A stretch of DNA of 64,000 nt from Gnetum montanum (Eukaryota; Streptophyta; Gnetopsida; Gnetales; Gnetaceae), in contig MNCI01008651.1 in assembly GCA_015680685.1 (NCBI GenBank), forward strand, positions 933,459 through 997,458. The letters are read 5' to 3'. How positions within the stretch are numbered: the stretch's first letter is position 1; each line of letters begins with the position of its first letter. Below the pieces are notes generated by a model. The model made no database searches. It was not told the DNA's origin and worked only from the letters and a program-made list of their open reading frames with translations. The position numbers and the translations under genes were made by a program. This document shows positions 36,591-49,155 of the stretch, piece after piece.

Positions 36591-38478
36591 CCTCTTCCCT
36601 TTTTTTGTATTTTTTGTTTCACATTTTTGTTTTACACATTTCTTCAATCTTTCTTATTTTTTTTTTATACCATCATTCACATTTTTACTTTTTCTTTGTT
36701 TGGTTGATTTACTTTCATTCATCATACAATAAGTGCTCCTGATGATGGATTGAATTATATACTATTGATTGCTAATGTTTGGTTTTTACCTCTGAATTAT
36801 GATGCTAATATTATGATATGGTTCTTTTGATAAAATAAGCAATGAGTCACATCATCCATTCATCCATTCAACTCTATGGTCTCCCTTGGACTGGAACTGT
36901 ACAATCCCTTTTTTTTCTAATCAACTTCTTAATAAATTGGTGGCTTGCTATTTTTCAAACTAAGGAAGGACTCAATGGTTGAAAAGGGTGTGAATTCAAG
37001 GGGATTCGATGCATTTGTGTTGATCATTCTCTTAGATCCTTGGATGCTTTTTCTTAAGTTTTTCACCATTCTGCCATTGATCAAATATCAAGAAGCTGAG
37101 TGAATAAAAATAAGTCTTTGCATCGTGTGGTTCTCACGCAAAAAAAAAGAGAGAGGAAAGTGGGAATTCAAAGCACATCCCTTAGACATAATAAAGAAAT
37201 ATGGCCTACAAGGACTAGTTATGGCACTGGAAAGACATGTTGCCCATGCTTGAAGGTTTCCTCCAGCTAAGGCCCTTTCTCACTTCTTGCTTCTCCATCT
37301 CACTCTCCTTGGGACGGTGGTGACTCTTTGTGGAGGCATTCTTGTTCCTTCAAGAGGATGGATTGGCCAAGTGTATTGATGCGAGGTCACTAAGTATGGT
37401 TGGTTTGAGTCCGGATTTGAAATGAGTTCTACTCATTCACATTAACCATGACATACACACGGGACTTTACACAACTTTGCTCTTGGGATTCCATTCCATT
37501 TCTACTCTCCATATTTCTTTCCATTTTCCACCTCATTGCCAGTTTTATGATTAGTCCATTTCTTGGTTGATGCATTTTTTTTCCTTGGTAAATTCTTGTG
37601 AGTAAGTTTTTTTTTAACTCTTGCTTCCAAATGACATTCCTAGAGCCTATGGACTCTTTGGTTTGTGGGTTTGTTAGGGCATAAAGGGCATGAGCCTACT
37701 TTGGGAAGGACCCACTAGCATTCCTTTTTTGCTGCAATTGTTAAGTTCTTTTCCTTAAATATTCTCTGCAATCAACCATTTCTCCTTTCATCCCCATCTT
37801 GGACATCCACTTTATTGGCATTACCATTGTTATTTTTTCCATCTTTCTTGTTCCTTATATTCTTCCATCTTATTTCTACCGAAGGTTCACTCTTAGTTGT
37901 GGGGGCCCTGGCACAAATTTTTTAGTTTCTCCATTCTACTACTTACCTAACCCCTACACCTTGAGTAGTTATCAGTATTAAACCCCTAACCTAGTTTTTG
38001 CCATAACCACAACCCAACCAATGCACTTTATATCGAGGCAAGGTATAAATTGCATTGTGGCTTCCTTATCCTTGCTCATTCGTGACTGTGTTGTACATGC
38101 AGATGGCGATTACACAAACTATGGACTAGAATAGGAGGAAGCACTTGGGATGGACTGGAGCTAGAATGTTTATGTCGGGAACAAGTCTGGTTACATGGCT
38201 ATGGATAAACAATGGAGGGCACAATCTCAACATTGGCAGCAACACGCCTCATTTTATTTTCTCCCTCTTTCTCTTCAAGCTGTCAAGTGAAGGTCTCTAT
38301 GTCATCCATGTACAGTGTTCACCACAAAGGGTGTGAACACCAATGTTGTAATATGTTTGTCAATCCACTCACCGGGCACTTTGAGTCTATTATTCCCTAT
38401 CGCTGTCAGTTCTCATTTAGTCAATAATCCCATACCTTCCCAATATTTTGTAAGGAACTTGAGGACAAGTTTTCATTC
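36591..38478 (+). other. 3' non-coding region of element 3
   Basis: It is T-rich at the start and then holds blocks shared with elements 1 and 2 (AAGACATGTTGCCCATGC near 37233). There is no ORF3 and no U3-like motif array. The small open frames at 37799-38427 show no domain. The last 60 bp (GAGGACAAGTTTTCATTCA) match the pre-LTR region of element 2. Confidence 0.6.
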
Positions 38479-38491
38479 AATCGTAGGGGTA

Positions 38492-39277
38492 TGATGAGCT
38501 ACGATATCATGGCCTTCCATGCGATATCGTGGCCTACTTCATTGCCTATAAATAAGAGGTGGACGCACTTGATTTGCATAGTTAGTCTTAGTCCCTTATC
38601 CAAACTCTTGCCTTTCCTCCCCTTCAGAGTTAGAATTATTTCTGTGTGCCCACAATAGGAGTCATAAAGTGAACGGATCTTTATTCAAGCATTGTGTACC
38701 TAAGCACACCTTGTGTACAACAATAAAGAAAAACTTTGTGATAAACCTTGTAGCATTCAGAATAGATTAATTAATGTTAATTATTGTTACTTAATTATTT
38801 TCTTAGTTAATTAATGATTCTCTCTCACCCTACAACTCTCCTAAGTAAGCACACATAGTATGATCACTTCGAGCATGCATGTAACACTTGGTAACCTAGT
38901 AACGATTAGCATTTGTTAATCCCAATAGTGTTGCACTAGTTCAGGATGTGTACAAAAAATGAGAATAGATACTAGTGTTAAGATTAATTAGAGCCTAGTT
39001 AATAAGTAGTTAAATTAAATTAGTTACTTAGTTATCTCTCTCCTCCCTTATTAACAGTAGTAGGACATAAAAACACAAAAAAGTATAAAAATCATAGGCC
39101 TCAAGTTTACTTAACCATACAATCGTGACATACAAGTAAGCTTGGGAAGATAATGATTGATCAACCCTTTCTTATTCTACAAAGGCGCATAAGCACTTAG
39201 TCTTTGGAGTTCAACCGGATTATGTGTGGATGCTCATATTCGTATGGTTGAGCGTAGGGATACCTCACTGCTCATCA
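38492..39277 (+). repeat. 3' LTR of element 3
   Basis: It is 786 bp, TGATGAGC to GCTCATCA, preceded by the decayed polypurine tract GTAGGGGTA. It is very similar to the 5' LTR outside the U3 array, where only two GATATC motifs remain. The TATA box is at 38547-38554. Confidence 0.92.
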
Positions 39278-41612
39278 GCAGACAACCCTAGAGAAGATGA
39301 AGTAAGTCCTAGGCTAGGGAAGGTCTCAAGGCCTAGGACCTCCTCAAAATCTAGAAAGGATAAATCAAGGGACCTTGGGGAACATCATAGAAGCCATGGT
39401 AATCCTTCCAGTTACTCATCTTCCTCTTCCTCTTCAATGTCTAGTTCTAATGAAGATGAATGTAGGTATAGAGACCAAGCTCATCATTGACATCAAAATA
39501 AAAATGAAAATAAAAATCAAACCCATGAGAGAAATAAAAGACATCAAAATGAACATAGACAAAATCATCATAATTACATGGATAGAAATAGAAATTTTCA
39601 TCATAACATGTTTAATGATGATGACCCTTGTTGGCCACTAAGAGCCTAATGCAGATCACAAAGGCAGTTAAGATATCCCACAAGCATCACAAAGAGAATA
39701 TGAATAATATCCCTAAATTTGTGGGAGGCTATAATTTAGATCCACAACATCATGTACAAGCCTTTCATGATGTTATGCCTTTTAAAACATTGAAAGTGGA
39801 TGGAAAAAGCTTAAGCTCTTTTCCAGGACACTAGTTCATAGAGTCAAAGTGTGGTATAGATCATTGAAACCAAATTCAATTCAATAGTGGTCCACAATGT
39901 TGGAACTCTTTAATGAGAAATACCAAACCTATGCGTGAGTGTCCAACTTCAAGAGAAAAATCCAATGATGGAAGCAAGAATAGCATGAACCCTTGGAAAT
40001 GGCCTTAGATAGATATTATTCCCTATTGAATAGATGCTTAGGCCATGGTTTCTCCAAGGAAAGGCAACTGTTCCACATCATAGATGGACTTTGTAATGAA
40101 ACAAGGGAGACCCTTGGGATGTATGCCCCAGGTCAATTATATGCACTATGAACTCATCAAATCCAATAGCTAATCACGCACATGGCCAAAGAAGAAGGAG
40201 AGATATGCAAATGGAAGAATGTTAAGAAATATCACTGGGATCCAACCCTTCAAAACAAGCAAGTCCATATCTATGATAAGGAAAAAGAGATCGCTCTTGA
40301 TAAGGTGATTCTGCAACGAATCTTGCCGATACAGAAGTTTATCGATGAACTTGAAGAAAATTTTAATAGGATGTCAGAACGGATATACAAAAAAGTTAAA
40401 ACTTTTGTAGAAATTGTATAGGAGAAGGTCATGCAAAATGAACTAGTTGATCATAATCAATAGAGGATGCAAAGCCAAGAAATAGCTAGGAACACTTATC
40501 GATAAATAGGAAAAATGGCTGAAGGAAGCAAGGCTATAGACTCAACCACAAATGAAGATGATGGATGCGACATCTACATATATGACCATCTGAAGGGCCA
40601 CTTCCTAGTTGTGTCATATCTATATGAGTATTGGGCTTCTACATTAAATTCCAAATTCGTATAGATGCATGTGCCTAGAAGATTTCCTTTTCCACATGAT
40701 AATTATAGAAAGTTCCACAACCAAACGTACTATCTAAGGGGGACTTATTACCAGCCTTAACACTATCATCAACCACGATGATAACACCCACAGTCATTGG
40801 GGAGGCCATGACCAAACCAATGGTACCCTTACTACCAACCAAAACTGTATGAATATGATGTTCAACACCTTATTTCTTCAACTAGTTCTATGTCCTCTAC
40901 TTCAAATCACTACTATCACTCTCTTGAGTACCATCAACCCATGACATCCCTTGAAGGATCACCAAGTTGTGCCTCTAACCATCCATCCTACCCTTGATAT
41001 TCCCATACTCCACCTCATCAAATGCCACCACCAATAACACAGGAAGGTTCAGCACCACAATATCAACAAACGAATGCCACTTATGCTACAAATGTGCATA
41101 GACATGCTGATATCGATAGGTCCCCACTACAAACTCAAAAATGTCCTTTCTTTAGGATAGGCCCTAGGTGAAAGTGCAACACTCATGGACCTACCACATC
41201 ATCCAAACTAGCACAATGTCAATCTAGTTCAATGTCTCCCTTTTCACAATCATTGTCCTCTAATCTTACGCAAGGGCCACCATCCATTGTTACTCCAACA
41301 TCCAACCAAAATAATGAATCTAATAATGTAGAGAGACAAATAAATTCATGCATACTGTATCATGATCAAGGGTACAATCATGGGCTAGACATCCACAACA
41401 TTAACATACCTCATACCTTGACCCACCATACATTTAACAACCAAGTGTGTGAACAACAACTTATCTATGCAGCTACCACTAAACCAAAAGATACTCAATG
41501 GCTCAAAAATGAAAGGTTAACATTGTTTTATACATGCATGAAGCTTGCCTATCTACTTATTAATTCTTACCATAGCCAAATGCTTAGTCATGGGGGAAAC
41601 CCCTCATTCTAA
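39278..41612 (+). pseudogene. gag of element 2, main part
   Basis: It resumes the gag cut at 29395. The core domain is seen at 39690-39834 (MNNIPKFVGGYNLDPQHHVQ), followed by GHGFSKERQLFHIIDGL and the charged segment at 40182-40421. The Cys/His motif is worn down (CDIYIYDHLKGHF). A long Pro/Gln- and Ser-rich tail remains open at 41232-41612. Beyond it the sequence goes straight to the post-integrase spacer, so protease, RT, RNase H and integrase are missing. Confidence 0.7.
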
Positions 41613-42961
41613 CCTTCAAAATTAATAAGTGTTTTTCATCTTTTTGTTTTACAATTTTTTGTCATTTTCTTATTTTTTATTTAATTTTTCCTACCCTTTT
41701 CAAATTTTTCCATTATTTGTTTTCATTTTCTTTGTTATGTAATCTCACTTGTGAATAAACAATCATGTAGTCCATTGAGATGAGGTTTTATCTATGTTGT
41801 CAAGTCATGAGGGATTGATTGTTCAAACAGTGAGATCATGTCATCCATCCACTCATTGCATTAATAAGAGGTTCTTACCCAGGTTATAATGATGTTCTTT
41901 TCCATTACCCAAAACTCAAAATAAATTCATAATCATTGTGCCTGGAAAAAAAAGTGAAGAACCAAGTGGGAATGTGAAGGGTGTGACATCAAAGGGATTT
42001 GTGGATTCTCTTTGGCCACGTCTATCTGTTCTATCATGTTGCTAAGGTTGTAATCATATCTTTGTAGATCTAACCAAAACTGGAAGTAAGAGTAACATAA
42101 AAAGGCACTAAATAAACTTCTAAGGGTCCAACTAGAAAGACATGCACCCATGCCTGAAGGTTGATAGCTTCTCAAAATACATTTAAAAAAAAAGAAGAGA
42201 AGAGAAAGAGAAGTGTGTCATAACTAAGCTCCTCCCTTGGACACAACGCCAAGTGTTGTTACTCCTTGCAACTATGATAGTCTTCTGGTTGTTGGCCAAA
42301 TTCATGAAACAATGCAATGTCACTAGCATGTAGCTTGAACTTGCTTTGAATCTTGGCAAGAAGGGCCAATGATTACTTAATCATTAATAACACATTAATA
42401 ATTCATTATTCCTCTGTTATGATTCCTCACATCCAAATTCCTACAATCCTTTCTATAATCCATCTCATCTCACTGTCCATATGATTCTAACTTGTGGTTT
42501 TGTGTAACATACAGTTATTTCTTCAAATCAGTGGTTTTAACATGTGTGTTTTGTTTCATAGGTATGCATTGCATTCAACCCCTTTGATGCCTATAGACAT
42601 TTTTAGGTGTGGTTACACAAGGGCATTATGGGCTAGAGCATGATTTGGGGAGGATCCACTTATGTAACTATTGCAACTTGTACTTGTTTGACATCACCAC
42701 ATCATTCTTAACCTTCCATATGCATCAATGTTTAATTAAATGTCTTTCCTTATCATATCATTGATCTGTCCCACACCATAGGTCTAATACCCCTTTTCTT
42801 ACATCTTCCAATGCTTTTAATGTCAATGACTCCATCTTATACCACTTCCGGTGCCTAAATATGATTTCCTACTTATCCCAGAACTATGGACCTAACCTGA
42901 AGCCTTCTAACCAACCCTAGAGATTCATTTTTCATGCTAAGTACCTACATTAAATGAAAAT
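41613..42961 (+). other. T-rich spacer of element 2
   Basis: It corresponds to 18801-20320 in element 1. It starts near a TGGGGG run (41591-41596) and holds a T-rich tract and the block GACATGCACCCATGCCTGAAG-like text near 42139. No coding structure is seen. Confidence 0.6.
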
Positions 42962-43047
42962 TGATGAGCCTCAACATCGACTACCTAATATCGAGTCGAT
43001 CTCGATGTTGGATACTTGATATCGAGTCCACAAAACCTATATATATG
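42962..43047 (+). promoter_or_regulatory. Internal U3-like module, probable ORF3 promoter
   Basis: It starts with TGATGAG, the 5' terminus of the LTR. Repeated ATATCGAG, CTCGATGTTGGATAC and GATATCGAGTCC motifs follow, then a TATA-like CCTATATATATGATCC. The LTR of the same element has the matching order CCTCAATATCGAATATGCGA, CAGGTCC, CCTATAAATAC. The module is about 650 bp before the ORF3 ATG. Confidence 0.55.
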
Positions 43048-43610
43048 ATCCCTACGATGCCCAAAAATCCATTCTCTTCATTTGTAGCTAGGGGTATTTT
43101 TCAAATTTTCTTTCATGACTCAAAGCTCTACACAATCAAATTCCACTTATGATATCTTACTCAACCCCACTCCAATTCTCGTATCATTTGAACCCATTTG
43201 AACATGAAGTGTTCCATTTACCCATGGCACAGGGAAGGGAGGTGCTTGCATGGGAAACTTGCACTAATTTCTTTATATTTGCTATCACCAAAAATGTATC
43301 ACAAGGGTAAGAATGTTAAAAACCTTAAATGTTATAAGGAAAAATCAATCATATTAATGCTAGGAACTTTATTTTTTTTCACCCGAGGAACCATAACCTT
43401 CATAATAAGCTATACATAAGGAAAAAGGAACCAATCATGAAGGGTCATAAACGAAGATAAACACTTTTTGGGCATTTTTCTGAAAATTTTTCTAACTTTG
43501 CAATCATACGACCTAAAGAACTTAATGGAACTAAGGTTAAGGCTAACGTATAAACCTATTGATGATATATAACAACACCTTAGTAACATTCGATCCTTAA
43601 TTGATTGCAA

Positions 43611-46345
43611 ATGGCCCAAAAAGAGGAGCACAAGAAAGACCTTTGCAAGGAGTAGCCAAACACCTAAGAGGTGGCAGAGGCCAACAAGGCAATCATGTTG
43701 AGCATGAGGAATAGGAGGCTCAATCATTCAGCATCAATCAAGAGGCTCTTGTTACAGGATAGTCAATCCAAGAAGAGGTCGTGGAATCGCAAGCTCAGGT
43801 TCAAGGGTAATGCCTCATGTTGTCCCTAGAATGCCTTGAAGCAATTCAAGAGAGATCTATGTTAACCAAGGTCATCAGGGAAATGAACTTCAGCCCGTTC
43901 ATGGTGTTTGCTCCTAAGGCAGTTTGAACGTAACTCTAAGCATCATCCTTATGGCACATCCTATCAAATAATGGTGAATAGTACCTTGGTGAAACCTACC
44001 AATTCTGGCACAACAAGGAAGAAGGTACCATGATTAACATTGGTGGAGTTACTATTTCCTTCTCAGTTAAAGAAATTGCATAGGCTCTAAATCTACCAAA
44101 TGTGGGGGCCAAGTTAGCACATCTATCCATGAGGTCTGATCCTGAGACTAGAGAGTTATGGCTAAAGTGGGCATACAACAAAGAGGATAAAACATATAAT
44201 GAATTGACTCTAGAAGAGAGGACCTATTTCAAGATAGGTTCATATCACCTCTTCCCCACCAAAGGGCTTAACAGAATCTCAACTTACATGGAAAGGGGAA
44301 GTGCCATACTAATGGGCAAATACATGGCCAACCTTCCCCAGTTATATTGAATGGAAATTCAAAGGTGTTCTGAAGAGAAGAAGGTAAGGAAGCCAACACT
44401 TCCATTCTCTTGTTTGATCTAAAAGCTGTGCAAATGTGCTAGAATCCTGGGATACACAAATGACGTTCTCAAGAGGGCTCAAAATTCTTTCTTCTTTGAA
44501 TTGCTCAAACCTGCAGCACCAAGGAAACACCTTAGTGAGGAACAAAAATCAAAGAAGGAAGCATAACCAAAAAAAAGAAATAGAACAAGAACCCTAAACA
44601 ATGTCATGAGACACAAGTTTCACCACCGCTGCCAGAAGACTATAGGCCTGCAATGAGCCATTTATAAAGAATTGTTGAAACACTCAGTTGGGGAAGCAAA
44701 GATGAATCAAACCTCTTCAGAGTCATTAATGACATTGTGCAACCCACTATTTCTACCGATCCAATAAGGAGGTATATTTTGCTACAATTAGAAGGAGAAT
44801 CCTAGTGGTTGCAACAAATCTCTAGTAACGCCACATCCTTTCAAGTGACACTTGAAACAAGAGAAGGTGCCACAATAGTGGTCATGTAGCATCAGGATGT
44901 GGTAGGCACAACATAGGTGATAACAGATCACATTAAAGAATCTTTTAATGTGCCTATTATTCCCCTACAAGATTTGACTAGGACTAGAGGCACATATGCT
45001 TACTAGGACTTCAATGACTCCTGCATCCCATGAGGATGTATTAGATCGATTACTACAAACAAAACAAGTAATGACCACCTTTTTTAACATCCTCAAAGAT
45101 GTCACTACAGTACAATCAAACCTCATTACCACCAAAGGAAAGTTGGTCATGGCTGAGACCAGGGCGGATCATGCAAAAGCAAAAGTGCAATGTTTGCAAT
45201 AGGAGCTAACCACCTTGAGAAACAAAAGATAGGACACTGCCTAGCTTGTTGCACCTGACCAACTAGATTAATTTAAAACAAAGCAGCTAGACAAATTGAT
45301 CGAACAGAACAAAGTTTCCAAGCAAGAAAAGGAGAAGGTGGTCTAAAATGCCTCTACTACTGAAGCACAATCCTATGCCCATAAGAAGGCATTAGTCACC
45401 ACGTAAGAAGAAAATAAATAGCTTGTTGTAGACAACGCACAATTGACCACTGTCGAAAAAAAAAGAAACATCTTGGAAGAAAGTGTCCATCAATTGAGAG
45501 AAAAACTAGTGAGGATCAACCAAGATATTAACAAACTAGCCAAAGAGAACTGCACCCTTTTAATGAAGAAGGTCTACGCAATTCAAAAAAAGTCTGCAAT
45601 CAAAATAAGCACATGGTAGAATGAGGCCAAAAAGCATAAAAAGCTAAAAGAACACTTCCAAGACCATGTCAGCATGTATAAGAAAATCAATGAAAAGGAA
45701 ATCCAATTGGCCAAAGCCTACATCAAATCCATGTTAATGAAAAATCCTGATTGGCAACCCATCTTGGATAGTTATGCCTTGGTCAAGCAAGTAGAAGTGA
45801 AGAATAAAGACCTACATATCGAGCACTTAAAATAATACATGGCATTGGCTAATCTCCAATATGCCAACCTTGCCATGTTAATAGCAAGTTGGCCTAGAAA
45901 TGAATTAGAGCAATAGGTAGCAACCACCTACACATTATATGAAAAAGAGTTTGCAAATAGAAAATTTTCTTTACAAAAACTCCATGTAGCAAACTCAAAA
46001 TTGGAGGTGATCAAGGCTTTCTACCATCGATAGAAGGATGTTTCCTAAGACTTGGCCTAGAGATTAACAAATTATCATGAGTTGAAAGAAAAGGTCAAGG
46101 CCTTTAAGGAGGAATGACGGCAATTTGTAACCTAGTGCATGAAGGCCAAAAAAATGTTTTCGTAGTTGCCATGTCCTTGGGATGTACCAATGCCAGCACA
46201 CATCAATTCAGTAGCCTACATAGTACATGACCCAAGGATAGAAGAAGAAAAGTTGCAAGTGTTACTCAACTACTACAAATTTTAGAAGCCTGGCAACAAA
46301 GGAAAGTGACTGATGGAGTTGCCACCACCTCTAAGAACTACATGA
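43611..46345 (+). pseudogene. ORF3: extra 3' gene of element 2, degenerate
   Basis: This is about 910 codons with stops. It begins ATGGCCCAAAAAG; the next frame has an RGG-type stretch (RGGRGQQGN). The globular part has FWHNKEEGTMINIGGVTIS, SVKEIA, ALNLPNVGAK and, still open at 44102-44350, LTLEERTYFKIGSYHLFP. The IGGVTIS/SVKEIA/ALNLP order recalls plant transposon-associated and Athila ORF1-type domains, a weak resemblance only. From about 45000 to 46180 follows a coiled coil with a conserved block PDWQPILDSYALVKQ and LQYANLAMLIASWPRNE. No membrane segment or signal peptide is visible. Confidence 0.62.
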
Positions 46346-46521
46346 GCTTCCCCAATCTTGTGTTCTATAATGTTATGTCCAAATTTTTATAAAACACCAC
46401 TGCGGCATGTAAGAGTCAATTTGTTTATTTGTTTGAGTTAGTCAATAATTATGTACCTTCCCAATATTTCTTAAAGAACTTGTTCCTCATTTTTTTTAAC
46501 TCAAGGACAAGTTTTCATTCA

Positions 46522-46533
46522 GTTGTGGGGGTA
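46522..46533 (+). other. Polypurine tract of element 2
   Basis: GTTGTGGGGGTA directly precedes the 3' LTR. It is the second-strand primer in LTR elements, conserved here in sequence and position. Confidence 0.8.
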
Positions 46534-47416
46534 TGATAAGTTATGATTTTTTCAGCTCCAATATCAAATACCTGATATTGGAGCCTCAATATCGAATATG
46601 CGATGTCAGGTCCCAAGAAACGATGTCAAATATCTGATATCGTCTCTTCTATGCTAGCCTATAAATACAACACTTGGGTGCATAGTTGGGATATAGTTGA
46701 ATGATAGATTTTAGATAGCTTCTTCATAGATTTTTGATTTTCAGTTCTATTGTTTCCCAGTGCATGTCCATAGTGTGATGTTTGTGATTGTACAACATCC
46801 TTATTCCAATGTGACGTACTTGGATGCATTGCATGACAGAAAATAAAGATTGAGATTACTTCCATCATTACAGCATCCACTTAGATTTATTATTGCTTTT
46901 AATTATTTAATTATTTACTATTTTATTTAGTTAATGTTTCTATTTATTGCTATTTATGATTCCTATCATTAAGTGGAATGAGTACAACTAATTACAAGTA
47001 CTTAAGTGCAATTACTTGGTAACCCAACACTATATCATTTAGTAAGCCTAGTGATGTACACTTAGCAATCCCAGCAGTAGTTACACGAAGTCCAAGGCAT
47101 GTGCAAATGATTAGGAACAGATATTTATCACATGTAGGCTAGTTTAGATTCTACTTTCCACTATTAATTATCTTAATTAATTTATCTCTTTATTGTCATT
47201 AAGAGAAACATAGGGCTAGACAACATCAATCATATGCCTCACTTTGGACTAAACCATACATGACAAAGCTACTACTAGTCCAAGTGGGAAGATAACAAAT
47301 TGTGATCAAAGCATTATGATTTAAATGCACTAGTCCCTTCCATGGAATTTGACCAGATTGTGCATAAACGCTTGTGATTCATATGGTTGGGTGTAGGGAT
47401 ACCTTGCCACTCATCA
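46534..47416 (+). repeat. 3' LTR of element 2
   Basis: It is 883 bp, TGATAAGTTATG to CTCATCA. U3 has six or more GATATC/CAATATC-like motifs before a TATA box near 46662. It is colinear with the 5' LTR at 28272, with many substitutions. Confidence 0.88.
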
Positions 47417-48636
47417 TTGCTCATGATTAATTAGCAATTGGAGCTAGCATGAGATTTATGAATTGCTTGATAATGAGGCATCTTGAATGATGGAGGGTCA
47501 ACCCCCAATGTAATGCACTAGTGAAGCTTCTATCTGAGGCCTCATCCTAAGAGTGGGATAGTTTAGATTAGCTGGTCCCTAGAAATAGTATGTAGCATAG
47601 GTGAGTTAGTTATTATGACTAGACCTCCAAAATTCTAAAGGACATGCACCTTTAAGAGATGGACCCTAGCACCAATGTTGATAATAAAATACTAAGAAAA
47701 GACATGTAGCCATTGATTATGAGTACTCGTAACTATTAACACACATGCTACACTAAGAGTGGATATGCTAGCTACCATGTGAACTTGTATTTGTCTAGTA
47801 TGGCTTATGTGATTGGTCCTAGTGGTGATGGGTATGTCAATGTCTATATTTACTTTGATGATGTGATGATGCTATATGTTTGTATTATTTATGCATATGA
47901 ATGCTTAGCACATAGGATGTTATGTGATGTTAATGTAATATTCTTAGGCATAGATTGTAGGTAGAGATGTTGTGAATTGTATATGCTATGATAATGTGAT
48001 CATATGTATGCATGTGATGCTTGGTGCTTATGCATGACCGATATTTGATGTAGAATGCTCTCATTTCCCATTCCTCTTCTCTAGTACAACACGTGTTAGC
48101 TATCCAATAAGAAAAGTATAAAGCTTTCTTACTTAGTTTAGACTAATTATATTTTATACATGTGATAGAGCCAAAGGTTTTAAAGACCATTATGACTAAT
48201 AAGAAAGATGGAGCTATGGTGCCTATATATATATATATATATATATATACATGTTAGTGCATGGGATGGATTTATTTGCTCATGACTTTGGTATGGATAG
48301 TCATTAAGATAGATGTATATGTTATGACTTGATAGTGATGTATTTATGTTAGTAAGGATATGGATTGCATAATGATGAATTATGCTTTTTCTAGATCATG
48401 TATATATGTATGACCTTTGTAGAAAGCTTTTTGATATGGTAATCTAGTTTTTGTTCATGTGTTTATGAGCTTGCTATTAGATTTTCTTATCTTGAAATTT
48501 CTCTTCCATTATGTTATTAGATTAGCCATGAGGATGATTTTGATTTTATAATCATTAGATGATTCTAGATATAGTACCATCCTAGCATAGGTGCATTATG
48601 TGGGATGTTATAGAGTAACAATATCAAAAAATTATG
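47417..48636. other. No gene seen; contains an (AT)n run
   Basis: AT-rich DNA. The 61-codon frame at 47779-47964 has no recognisable features. Confidence 0.5.
48224..48249. repeat. (AT)n microsatellite
   Basis: An uninterrupted TA dinucleotide run of about 26 bp. Confidence 0.95.
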
Positions 48637-49155
48637 GAAGTATAGAAAAAGCTGCATGTTGGGGTGTTAGAAGAATTGAAAGCTATTTATAAGACTAGTG
48701 ATGAATTAGTCACAAAAAATAACACACTACAGGTTAACTTAGAAAAGGTCAAAGATTATACACATGCTATGAAAAATTCAATCTTGGATTTATTTTAAAA
48801 ATTTGTAGATAAAAAAGGTCAACTTCTTATGTATAAAGATAAAATATAGAAATTAATGAAGAAGATTAAACACTTTGTATAAAGAAAAGCTAAAAAATAG
48901 TCTATGTTAGCATTGCCACCGTCTATGACATTGTCAAATGTTACAATAGGTGAAGTTTTAAAAGTTGATCTAAAGAAGATTGATCTTCAACCAAAAACTT
49001 GATTTTTGGAGATAAGTGAATCAACACAAGCTCAATTAGGATTTTTAGTTGAATCAACATAGTTTGAAGAAGCATCAAGATCAAGTCTTCAAGGTTCTTA
49101 CCTAGCTAAGTTTGAATCTAATATCAATACACCTAAAGTAGGTACCTCCTAGAGC
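48637..49155 (+). pseudogene. Coiled-coil coding relic, unrecognised
   Basis: One forward frame with few stops reads LEELKAIYKTSDELVTKNN, then VNLEKVKDYTHAMKNSILD, KKGQLLMYKDKI, LPPSMTLSNVTIGEVLKVD and LEISESTQAQLGFLVEST. The first half has heptad spacing of hydrophobic residues. About five stops interrupt it. It is not similar enough to ORF3 to call it a copy. It may come from another transposable element or a host gene. Confidence 0.35.

Larger units (their letters stand above)
29396..39277 (+). mobile_element. Ty3/gypsy element 3, nested in element 2
   Basis: The element is 9,882 bp, flanked by GTAGA (29391-29395) and GCAGA (39278-39282), a target duplication with one transition. The termini TGATGAGC and GCTCATCA are perfect inverted repeats. 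It carries gag, protease, RT, RNase H and integrase with fewer stops than element 1, but no ORF3. The 3' non-coding region is about 1.9 kb. It is younger than element 2, into which it inserted. Confidence 0.92.
28272..47416 (+). mobile_element. Ty3/gypsy element 2, split by a nested element, pol deleted
   Basis: The LTRs at 28272-29141 and 46534-47416 face the same way. The flanking 5-mers TTTCT (28267-28271) and TTGCT (47417-47421) are a one-mismatch target duplication. Element 3 (29396-39277) sits inside its gag. Without that insert, element 2 is about 9.26 kb: LTR, gag, a junction where protease to integrase is missing, T-rich spacer, U3-like module, ORF3, polypurine tract, LTR. It would have depended on proteins from another element. 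Confidence 0.85.
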
